This document shows, one piece after another, positions 14,634 to 20,430 of a stretch of 20,430 nt of DNA. A program made the translations under genes and the position numbers. Below the pieces are notes generated by a model. The model had not been told where the DNA came from and searched no databases. It was given only the letters and a program-made list of their open reading frames with translations. The DNA comes from a virus: positions 1 through 20,430 of the IMG/VR virus record IMGVR_UViG_3300025666_000059, one strand, 5' to 3'. How positions within the stretch are numbered: position 1 is the stretch's first letter; every line of letters begins with the position of its first letter.

Positions 14634-15911
14634 TTAAGCCGTTTCAAGTGCCGCATTTGTTGTAGCAAATACACCTTTTACGAATGCTGTTGTATCATTA
14701 TTCTCAATGATAACTTCACCTCTCCACTCTGCTATAATTGTTCTCATGTTGTTCGTGAAGTCGTTACCGTCTAAACCAACGTCAACCATAATTCCACCTT
14801 TCTCAGCAATTAACGCCTTAGTTAAATCACCAATCATGAATGTACCTTGTGCCATTGCAGTAGTTTCTACAATTGGAATACCGTCTAACATCATCATTGA
14901 CCCAACCTGTAAAAGTCTATCAACATAACGCTTATCAGTAGCAGATAACTTCACTAATTTAAGTGCTGTTACATCGTCTGGGTGCATAAAAATAGATAAA
15001 GCACCGTTATGGTTAGCCAATCTAATTTGATTTGCCGCCACTACTAATGAATCAACATTGTTTGCTGAATCAACAGATAAAGCGAAACTTCCAGCCGCAA
15101 ATGCAGTTGCCTGAGTATAAAGACCGTTTAGGTTTGTTCCTGTACCGTCTCCAACTATAACTTGTGAATCAACGCGTAAGAATAAACGAACGATTAATTT
15201 GTTTCTCAACCATGCACCCATAAAAGAAACATCGTCTAACATCTCAGTTGATACCTTGAAATACGCTGTTTGCTTCAATAAAGAAACCGCAGTTACAACA
15301 AAGTTGTTATCTATTTGATTCTTAGATGCACCCTCAGCAGTTCCACCAGCAGCACCTTCCTGAGCTGTTTCGTAAACCCAATCAACAGTATTTCCTGAAA
15401 CAGGTAACTTTGGTATTCTACCATAAGCCTGTGCCACTCTTTCTGCAATGTCATTGATACCTTCAATTCTTTCTGCTTGTGGCATATTACCTCCTGAAAG
15501 ATTGTTAGCAAATGTCATATCTCCAACAGCTTTATTAACTGTAAAGTTGAAACCATGTCGTTTTGTTTTAGCAGTTGCGAAATCCTCAGAATGCGCTTTT
15601 AACATTGCGTCAATAGATCCTTCTGCGTCCTTAATTGAATCAGCAGATAAACTACCTTCTCTTAATTTTTGCATTACCATTCCTTGCTCATGGATAGCCT
15701 CAGACAAAGTTTTCAATGTGTTTTCACGCATCTCTTTAACTTCTTTAGCCAATCCTTCGTGCTTATCAGAATTGTGGTCAACAGCCTCTAATGCCTTAAC
15801 TCTCAATTCTAATTGCTCCTTTTCGTGAGTAAGTTTAGCAGTATAGTAAGCGTGTAAATCGTTGCTCTCCATAACTTCTAACTCCTCATTTGATTTTACT
15901 ATAAAATCCAT
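14634..15911 (-). CDS. HK97-type major capsid protein with N-terminal delta region
   Basis: At 425 residues this matches HK97-fold capsid proteins that carry their own scaffold. Residues 1-110 are highly charged and coiled-coil-like (KLTHEKEQLELRVKALE), the delta region normally removed by the prohead protease encoded just upstream; cleavage is expected somewhere around residues 110-145, but I cannot place it exactly. The capsid body follows, with NTVDWVYETA at 174-183, GDGTGTNLNGLY at 254-265, IFMHPDDVTALKLV at 307-320 and GIPIVET at 344-350, all typical HK97 capsid landmarks. The ATG at 15911 follows an A/T leader, six bases after the protease gene ends. No separate scaffold gene is seen. 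Confidence 0.94.
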   Translation of the reverse strand: MDFIVKSNEELEVMESNDLHAYYTAKLTHEKEQLELRVKALEAVDHNSDKHEGLAKEVKEMRENTLKTLSEAIHEQGMVMQKLREGSLSADSIKDAEGSIDAMLKAHSEDFATAKTKRHGFNFTVNKAVGDMTFANNLSGGNMPQAERIEGINDIAERVAQAYGRIPKLPVSGNTVDWVYETAQEGAAGGTAEGASKNQIDNNFVVTAVSLLKQTAYFKVSTEMLDDVSFMGAWLRNKLIVRLFLRVDSQVIVGDGTGTNLNGLYTQATAFAAGSFALSVDSANNVDSLVVAANQIRLANHNGALSIFMHPDDVTALKLVKLSATDKRYVDRLLQVGSMMMLDGIPIVETTAMAQGTFMIGDLTKALIAEKGGIMVDVGLDGNDFTNNMRTIIAEWRGEVIIENNDTTAFVKGVFATTNAALETA

Positions 15912-15916
15912 TTGTT

Positions 15917-16759
15917 TTAATTTTTAATCAATTGTAATAATATATTCTTTTTTGCCTTCTCATTAAGGACTTTTTTTTGATTGCTGTTTAGCGAATCAGT
16001 ATCAATGTCGTTTGACGATTGAATTTCTTTTTGATAAATCATTGGTGTAACATCATTTGATCCAGCTAACACCATTGATCCCTCTTTATATATTTTAGCC
16101 TCAGTAACTGCCCAAAAATAACCCTGTTCTATTACTTCGTCTTTATTTGCTATCTCGCTAATATGCTTTTCCCATACTGCCTTTTCTTCTATATTATCCT
16201 CATCACTTGAATTAATTGCAAGGTCAATTTTAACATATTGCATTCTAACTGAATGTTCTATATTCATTTTCTCCTTAACTATCTTTTTAGCGTCCTCATT
16301 AGAGTAATCAAATATGTTAGTTTTAAAGATTAATGCCTGAGTATATCCGCTATAATTTGCGCCTAAATCAGTCCAAAGAACATCTTTAATAAGCACCTCT
16401 ACATCTTTAGGATAGGCAATTACTTTTCCAACTTCTAACTCATGGTTAATTAAATAGTGGACCTTACCTTTCTGATCGTTAATACTTCTGTTCCAAATGC
16501 CGTCAAAATGTACATCGTTATGAGAGTCCATGTATTTAGTTGTATTGATTACAGGGTAAATAAATGATTTATCTAAGCCTTCAATACCTTTTACCGTTCC
16601 TATTTTATCTAAACTCATTGATAAAGGAGCTGAATTTTTAACCTCAGCCTTTTTAAGTCCTAACAATTCCTTTTTATTGGCTCTTAATTCCTTAAATAAA
16701 TCCTCTTTTGTATCAAAAGATTTGCCTTTAAACTCTACTGCCTTAATTACTTTATCCAT
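15917..16759 (-). CDS. Prohead protease, HK97 (U35-like) family
   Basis: This serine protease cleaves the capsid delta region during head maturation. The family layout is visible: a strand with DSHNDVHFDGIWNRSI at 78-93, the His motif NHELEVGKVIAY (candidate catalytic His106), IEHSVRMQY with candidate nucleophile Ser170, and WAVTEAKIYKEGSMVLAGSN (216-235, with Glu220 as a possible third residue), closely matching the usual E-x-S-x-V-x-x-x-A/G-S-N tail. About 45 C-terminal residues are Lys- and Asn-rich and probably flexible. It lies just before its substrate, the capsid gene. Its ATG at 16759 falls inside the end of the 41-residue ORF (13 bases shared), so they may be translationally coupled. 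Confidence 0.9.
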   Translation of the reverse strand: MDKVIKAVEFKGKSFDTKEDLFKELRANKKELLGLKKAEVKNSAPLSMSLDKIGTVKGIEGLDKSFIYPVINTTKYMDSHNDVHFDGIWNRSINDQKGKVHYLINHELEVGKVIAYPKDVEVLIKDVLWTDLGANYSGYTQALIFKTNIFDYSNEDAKKIVKEKMNIEHSVRMQYVKIDLAINSSDEDNIEEKAVWEKHISEIANKDEVIEQGYFWAVTEAKIYKEGSMVLAGSNDVTPMIYQKEIQSSNDIDTDSLNSNQKKVLNEKAKKNILLQLIKN

Positions 16760-16872
16760 TTTGTAATAGTTTTTAGTTTCTTTTCCTCAATATCTTTAAG
16801 TAATTTTTCCTTAATCGTGCTGGTAGGCATTGACTTAATCTTATCCTCTATTTTCTTAATTGCTTGTTTCAT
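16747..16872 (-). CDS. Small overlapping ORF between portal and protease (41 aa)
   Basis: Reading minus from ATG at 16872 gives 41 codons and TAA at 16747-16749. The ATG shares bases with the portal TGA (ATGA at 16869-16872), and the last 13 bases overlap the protease start. The product is very basic and helical: MKQAIKKIEDKIK, then SMPTSTIKEKLL and a KLKTITKW end. The ATGA junction is the same coupling used at several other gene borders here, which argues for real translation. No family is recognised; a scaffold, protease or portal accessory is possible. Without it the 109 bases between portal and protease would be one of the larger gaps in a tightly packed cluster. Confidence 0.6.
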   Translation of the reverse strand: MKQAIKKIEDKIKSMPTSTIKEKLLKDIEEKKLKTITKWIK

Positions 16873-18116
16873 GTTCCAACAGTTAAAGTTGGTGCATTAC
16901 CTTGCATTCCAACTGTTATTTGTCCCTCAGTTAATATACCTAAATCAACAATGGATCTAATTTCGTCCTCAGTCATTGACTCCAAAACCTTATTAGAAAG
17001 TAATGGAGAAAGACTTGATAAAGCCTGTGCAAGTTCGTTAGTAGTTGCCTTTAATACCTCAATACTCGTTAAATCAATTATAATATTTTCGTTTACTCTT
17101 AACTTTTTATTTAAAAACATTGATAAAGCCTTATCTACTTTCTGCCCTAATGGAATATAAACATCTGTAAAGGCCGTTCTTTTTGCCTCAGTTACATTGT
17201 TATAAGTACTCGTTTCATTGTCATTAAATAATACTGAAGGCATTCCATAAAGACCGCAAATAATACGCAAAGAAGATAATATACCCTCCAAAAGTTTTAA
17301 ATCTGTTGGACTCATTCCTGTTTGAAGAAATCTTAAACGAGTATTTGTAACTGCTATCTTATTGTATTTGTCAGATCCTCCAACAGTATCTTGAAAAGAC
17401 TCCTGTAATTCTTTTTGCTCTTTTCCAAGCATTGGAACGTCAGTATCATTTGTAAGCAGTCCAACAATACCTCTGTTCTTAAATATACTCGCATCAGCAT
17501 TAAACTTTTCTGATGATGATTGAACAACTATCCAACCAGCCTGGAGAGGACTTAAGCCTAAATTTGTTGAAGGCTCAACTATATTATTTGTTTTTAAATG
17601 CAACATATCCTCATCACTTATAAAGATTACTTTGCTATCTGTATTAGTGTATTTATAACCTGTTACTCCAGCGACATCAGATGTTATTTCAACTGAATTA
17701 GTTGGTAGTATAATCAATTCGCCACTACCAAAACCGCTATCAATCCAACGAATAAAGCAATTACCTGTTATAGATAAATACTCGTTTATTTCTTCAAATA
17801 GCTCAGTCATTCCCTGATCACTATTAGGCTTTTCTAAGAACTCTTGTAGCTTTGAGTTTTCTATTGTTTCGCCTTGCTCATTAGTAAATACACGCTTAAT
17901 AGATGCGCTTGAAAACGCTATCTTTTTAACTATCATGTAAACTAATGGGTTATCTCCGTATGACTTTGTATAAACTTCAAATGACTTTTTACCTGTTAGG
18001 TAGTCAAGTACTCCACTAAGAATACCAAAGTTATTTGTAGATGCTGAGGATAATGAAAACGAATGATTTTTATTAGTAAAAGCGTTAAATACTCGCTTAA
18101 TTAGATTATCAGCCAT
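16869..18116 (-). CDS. Portal protein, HK97 type
   Basis: The 415-residue length and several landmarks fit the HK97-type phage portal family: NPLVYMIVKKIAFSSASI at 56-73, a helical stem-type segment, NLGLSPLQAGW (185-195), IFKNRGIVGLL (211-221), and RIICGLYGMPSVLF (284-297) followed by TYNNVTEAKR (304-313), which is the typical G-(V/M)-P-x-x-L-x-x-x-x-x-x-Y-x-N-x-x-E pattern. The portal is the dodecameric gateway at the capsid vertex to which terminase docks. The gene follows terminase by 87 bases and precedes protease and capsid genes, standard order. The ATG at 18116 sits directly behind an A/T leader with eight A on the plus strand. Confidence 0.95.
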   Translation of the reverse strand: MADNLIKRVFNAFTNKNHSFSLSSASTNNFGILSGVLDYLTGKKSFEVYTKSYGDNPLVYMIVKKIAFSSASIKRVFTNEQGETIENSKLQEFLEKPNSDQGMTELFEEINEYLSITGNCFIRWIDSGFGSGELIILPTNSVEITSDVAGVTGYKYTNTDSKVIFISDEDMLHLKTNNIVEPSTNLGLSPLQAGWIVVQSSSEKFNADASIFKNRGIVGLLTNDTDVPMLGKEQKELQESFQDTVGGSDKYNKIAVTNTRLRFLQTGMSPTDLKLLEGILSSLRIICGLYGMPSVLFNDNETSTYNNVTEAKRTAFTDVYIPLGQKVDKALSMFLNKKLRVNENIIIDLTSIEVLKATTNELAQALSSLSPLLSNKVLESMTEDEIRSIVDLGILTEGQITVGMQGNAPTLTVGT

Positions 18117-18203
18117 AAAAAAAACTTTAATTTGTTGTAAAAATAAAGAATTTTTTGTTATAACTATTAAATTTTAAACATAATTTGATTAAAAGCTAAT
18201 CAA
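18117..18203 (-). promoter_or_regulatory. Short gap between terminase and portal with hairpin and weak promoter-like bases
   Basis: The gap is strongly AT-rich. Right after the terminase stop, 18185-18191 and 18197-18203 form a 7-base-pair stem with a 5-base loop, but no T-run follows, so termination is doubtful. On the minus strand TATGTTTA (one mismatch to TAnnTTTG) follows an ATTG 18 bases upstream, a weak Bacteroidota-type promoter. I would treat this only as a candidate. Confidence 0.25.
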
Positions 18204-19385
18204 TTAAGTAAAAGTATAGAGAGGATAGCGTATAGCATCTAAGGCGTCATCATGCTTTTTTACAGGAATATCGAGTATTGAATCAGTCTTAGTATCAACT
18301 TTCCATTTGTAGTTATTAAGCTCGTTTTGTATGTTGATTGAGTTAACGTGAACGTGAATATTAAACGCCTTTACTTTGCGAATACCGTCTAAAACGCTTC
18401 CAGGAGGTTTCTTTACATTCAATGCTGGAATCCCTCCACGTATTAATTGGTTAACGCTTCGCGGCTCAGAACTATCACAAACAACATAAGTATTCTCAAT
18501 CTCAGGTTGTTCTTTAAGTATCTCAATAACTTCGTCTAAATCGTCTATTCTACTTTTGTACATTATTTCTTGTACGTATAAATCACGCCCGTTAACGATT
18601 ACTTTAATAACTGCTAAAGGGTGATTATGTCCCCAATCTAAGCCAAAAAAAGCATTATCGTACTCATCAGGCTCTTTGTCGTATGTAGTCCACTCACTAT
18701 AAATGATTTCTTTACCTTTATACACTTCGCCTTTACCGTAAACGCTCCATAGTCTCTCATCACTTGTACCGTTATTTATGTTTATTTCGTTAGGCTCATA
18801 CGCTTCAATCTCTTTTATTACTTCAATAGGTAAAAAAGGATTATCGTTGTAAGTTGTACGATATTCTAAGACATCAGGGCGTAAATCTAATTGATAAACC
18901 CAGCTGTTAGGCTCTGAGGGATTACAGTCTAAGATAAAACCCTCAATACAACGTTGGTTTAGTTGGTTAAATGTATGTTTATACGTTGCTACGGCTTCAT
19001 TAATATAGAATAAATCTGAGCGTAAACCGTAAACCCTCATTGGATCATCTAATAAACCTATAAAAGTAATTGTATTGCTGTTAATATTGGCGTACATTTC
19101 TGACTTATTCATTGTCATCTCAGGATACATTGAGGCATATTCGCCAAAACCATAACATAAAGCCTGAAAGTCTTTTAAAGTTGTACGTTTTAAATTGGTT
19201 AATGTATCTCTACATATAACAATATCTTTATTAGTATTTCTGAGGCAATAGGCTATTATCCATTGTAATATAGCTATTGTTTTCCCTGACCTTGTGCCTC
19301 CTGGTAAAACAATACCCCTATAGTTATAAAAGTTTTCATCAATTACTTCAAACGATATTGTAGTTTCAACCTCTTTTACGCTCAT
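18204..19385 (-). CDS. Terminase large subunit (packaging ATPase and nuclease)
   Basis: The 393-residue protein cuts concatemeric DNA and pumps it into the prohead. The Walker A motif is GGTRSGKT at 29-36 (Lys35). The Walker B region is DLFYINEA at 124-131 with the catalytic Glu130. LDCNPSEPNSWVY at 152-164 resembles the coupling motif. The nuclease domain shows FFGLDWG (Asp250), VVCDSSEP (Asp304) and the closing KKHDDALDAIRY with the acidic pair Asp379-Asp380 and Asp383, typical of the Terminase_3/PBSX-like group. Start is ATG at 19385 and the family length is normal. The gene lies between small terminase and portal, the canonical packaging order. Confidence 0.96.
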   Translation of the reverse strand: MSVKEVETTISFEVIDENFYNYRGIVLPGGTRSGKTIAILQWIIAYCLRNTNKDIVICRDTLTNLKRTTLKDFQALCYGFGEYASMYPEMTMNKSEMYANINSNTITFIGLLDDPMRVYGLRSDLFYINEAVATYKHTFNQLNQRCIEGFILDCNPSEPNSWVYQLDLRPDVLEYRTTYNDNPFLPIEVIKEIEAYEPNEININNGTSDERLWSVYGKGEVYKGKEIIYSEWTTYDKEPDEYDNAFFGLDWGHNHPLAVIKVIVNGRDLYVQEIMYKSRIDDLDEVIEILKEQPEIENTYVVCDSSEPRSVNQLIRGGIPALNVKKPPGSVLDGIRKVKAFNIHVHVNSINIQNELNNYKWKVDTKTDSILDIPVKKHDDALDAIRYPLYTFT

Positions 19386-19464
19386 TATTGACTTTTAAAG
19401 AATCGTTATTTTATAGGCATTGAGGCAACTTCTTATACGCGCTGGATACAATTATTATTTTGCT

Positions 19465-19884
19465 TTATCTCTTTTTGCCTTTTACAACTGTAATTTTCAT
19501 TTCTGTAGGCTGATCTGTTTTGATTTCTTGCCTATCAGTCAGTCCATTTAAACGTTGTGTAATACTTGGGTTAAATATCCCTGACATACCGCCTTCAATC
19601 TGTTGAGAGCGTATTTCCTTGCGTATACGTGAACAGATAGTCCTATATTCCTCGTACCTTCCGTCAGTATTATCGAAATAATGGTGTACATCTGAGGCGT
19701 TATCAAAGCAATACACCTCAAAACCAGCCATTGTATATGGTCTTTGTTTCTCTCTCCATACTTCGGTTGCTTCTTTACCTACAAAGTCTTGGACTCTTAT
19801 AGGGTTGCTTTTAATATATTCTTTGTAGTCTTTCCAAAGTTTATTTAGAGCTTCAGGCGTTTTTATGTATTTAGTTTTTGACAA
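19465..19884 (-). CDS. Terminase small subunit, gp3-like DNA-packaging protein
   Basis: The pattern fits the gp3-type DNA packaging family: an N-terminal helix (ALNKLWKDYKEYIKSNP), then YTMAGFEVYCFD near 50-61, a central helix with ICSRIRKEIRSQQIEG, then GIFNPSITQRLNGLTDRQE at 102-120, followed by a basic tail (VVKGKKR). It recognises the packaging site and directs the large subunit. Translation starts at TTG (19884): the nearest upstream codons are Glu, Ile, Thr and then a stop, and the next in-frame Met is residue 52, which would remove the conserved front. There are 79 bases between it and the large subunit gene. Identity is well supported. Confidence 0.88.
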   Translation of the reverse strand: MSKTKYIKTPEALNKLWKDYKEYIKSNPIRVQDFVGKEATEVWREKQRPYTMAGFEVYCFDNASDVHHYFDNTDGRYEEYRTICSRIRKEIRSQQIEGGMSGIFNPSITQRLNGLTDRQEIKTDQPTEMKITVVKGKKR

Positions 19885-19904
19885 TTCTATTGTTTATTGT
19901 TTAT

Positions 19905-20120
19905 TTATATACCAAAAAACAGGTTTAATCCCCACCTTATTATTAATAGTATTAAAATTCTGATTATTGCAAATGTTATTTTTTCAGCGTCTAACCACTC
20001 TGTAAAGTTCTTATGATCGAGCTGAGGCATTAAAACCATTAAGCACCTATCAATTAGCCAAATAATAAAAGCCAAAGGGAGTAATAAAAAGCCTAAACCT
20101 ATTTTTAATTTTTCTCTCAT
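19905..20120 (-). CDS. Small two-helix membrane protein, unknown function (71 aa)
   Basis: The product starts MREKLK and has two hydrophobic helices, about residues 7-31 (GLGFLLLPLAFIIWLIDRCLMVLM) and 48-70 (ITFAIIRILILLII and beyond), joined by a polar loop (PQLDHKNFTEWLDAEK). Charged residues lie at the N-terminus and in the loop. A holin would look similar, but no lysis enzyme is next to it, so I only note the possibility. I chose ATG at 20120, behind an A/T leader (TAAATTAAACGAA). A longer form starting with GTG at 20165 would begin inside the hairpin at 20143-20168 and add 15 residues; this is less likely. It precedes the small terminase by 20 bases. Confidence 0.65.
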   Translation of the reverse strand: MREKLKIGLGFLLLPLAFIIWLIDRCLMVLMPQLDHKNFTEWLDAEKITFAIIRILILLIIRWGLNLFFGI

Positions 20121-20142
20121 TTCGTTTAATTTAGTTAAAACA

Positions 20143-20168
20143 AGCGTGAGGAAACAACCCCTCACGCT
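20143..20168 (-). terminator. Hairpin, probable terminator or leader structure upstream of the packaging genes
   Basis: Arms 20143-20151 and 20160-20168 (agcgtgagg and its complement) make a perfect 9-base-pair, GC-rich stem with an 8-base loop. Read on the minus strand the stem is followed by TGTTTT, a modest T-tract, so an intrinsic terminator for a transcript entering from the right is possible. It may also be part of the leader of the 71-residue gene. Confidence 0.55.
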
Positions 20169-20215
20169 CTACAAACAAAAAACATAAATCCACAGACGGA
20201 GCTATATTAGATAAT

Positions 20216-20223
20216 CAAAAATA
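20216..20223 (-). promoter_or_regulatory. Promoter -7 element only (TATTTTTG), weak candidate
   Basis: On the minus strand TATTTTTG fits the Bacteroidota -7 form TAnnTTTG exactly, but no TTTG lies 19-21 bases upstream, so the -33 element is missing. Transcription would start about 95 bases upstream of the 71-residue gene. The rest of 20169-20317 is AT-rich non-coding sequence; a short 6-base-pair hairpin (20220-20225 with 20235-20240) overlaps this area and could also be a weak terminator. Confidence 0.25.
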
Positions 20224-20317
20224 AGCATTTTTTTCTTATTAGCTTTTATTGGGCAATTAATTAACATTATCCTAAAAACCATTGAAACGATTTTTTAGCC
20301 TTGCGTTAGCATTAATA

Positions 20318-20430
20318 CTAATCTTCCGTTTTCATAAAGCAAATCCAGTGTGTCTGCATTTTTATTCCGCTTTTATGTCCATACAAAGGTTTTTCATCTG
20401 TAAGTTTTAATATTTCTTTAACAGGGAATC
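20318..20430 (-). CDS. Partial C-terminus of an unknown protein at the right edge
   Basis: On the minus strand, one frame entering from the right edge stays open for 36 codons and stops at TAG (20318-20320); the other two minus frames stop within eight codons. It reads FPVKEILKLTDEKPLYGHKS and then GIKMQTHWICFMKTED. The strand agrees with all other genes. It is too short to recognise, and a plus-strand frame is also partly open here, so I give it moderate to low confidence. Confidence 0.4.
   Translation of the reverse strand, partial: FPVKEILKLTDEKPLYGHKSGIKMQTHWICFMKTED

Noticed and set aside
15311-15511. A 66-residue minus frame inside the capsid gene
   Set aside because: It overlaps the HK97 capsid body in another frame and has no independent start context.
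18185-18203. Hairpin after the large terminase as a terminator
   Set aside because: The 7-base stem is AT-rich and lacks a following T-run on the minus strand, so I keep it only as part of a low-confidence regulatory gap.
20202-20282. A 26-codon minus ORF starting at ATG 20282
   Set aside because: It is too short, has no coupling with a neighbour, and covers promoter- and hairpin-like AT-rich sequence.

Overview
The window looks like the late structural region of a tailed double-stranded DNA phage or prophage (HK97-like head, long tail, no sheath gene seen) from a Bacteroidota host, most likely a flavobacterium. Three things point to that host. The DNA is strongly AT-rich. Start codons are preceded by A/T-rich leaders rather than Shine-Dalgarno sequences. 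The clearest internal promoter has the Bacteroidota -7 form TAnnTTTG. No integrase, repressor, lysis or replication gene and no host gene is visible, so the sequence alone does not separate a free phage from a prophage.

Every supported gene lies on the minus strand, so transcription runs from the right edge to the left. In that order: the C-terminal end of an unknown protein (right edge); a hairpin; a small two-helix membrane protein; small terminase (gp3-like); large terminase; HK97-type portal; a 41-residue ORF squeezed between portal and protease; prohead protease; major capsid protein with an N-terminal scaffold-like delta region; a 65-residue Lys-rich protein; a head-tail adaptor candidate; a head-closure or tail-terminator candidate; the probable major tail tube protein; and a small basic protein. 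A strong intrinsic terminator follows, with a promoter-like sequence partly inside its T-tract.

Beyond it lie a tail-completion-like protein, a helical protein in the tail-chaperone position, a 1075-residue TP901-type tape measure, a 577-residue tail-tip protein with two hydrophobic stretches, a 67-residue helical protein, an 815-residue tail-tip or fibre protein, a small receptor-binding-type beta-sandwich protein, a BspA-like (DUF285) leucine-rich repeat protein with a PKD-like domain, two unknown proteins, and the N-terminal 239 residues of a tail fibre or spike that runs off the left edge.

Genes are tightly packed, often with ATGA or TAATG stop/start overlaps that suggest translational coupling. 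Terminase and portal package DNA into a protease-matured capsid. The adaptor and closure proteins join it to a tail whose length is set by the tape measure, and the last third of the region builds the tip and host-recognition parts. That last third is the least familiar and the most likely to hold new biology. I did not find an unmistakable undescribed system; the best candidates for follow-up are the BspA-like virion protein, the hydrophobic tail-tip protein, the terminator-promoter junction and the hidden 41-residue ORF.
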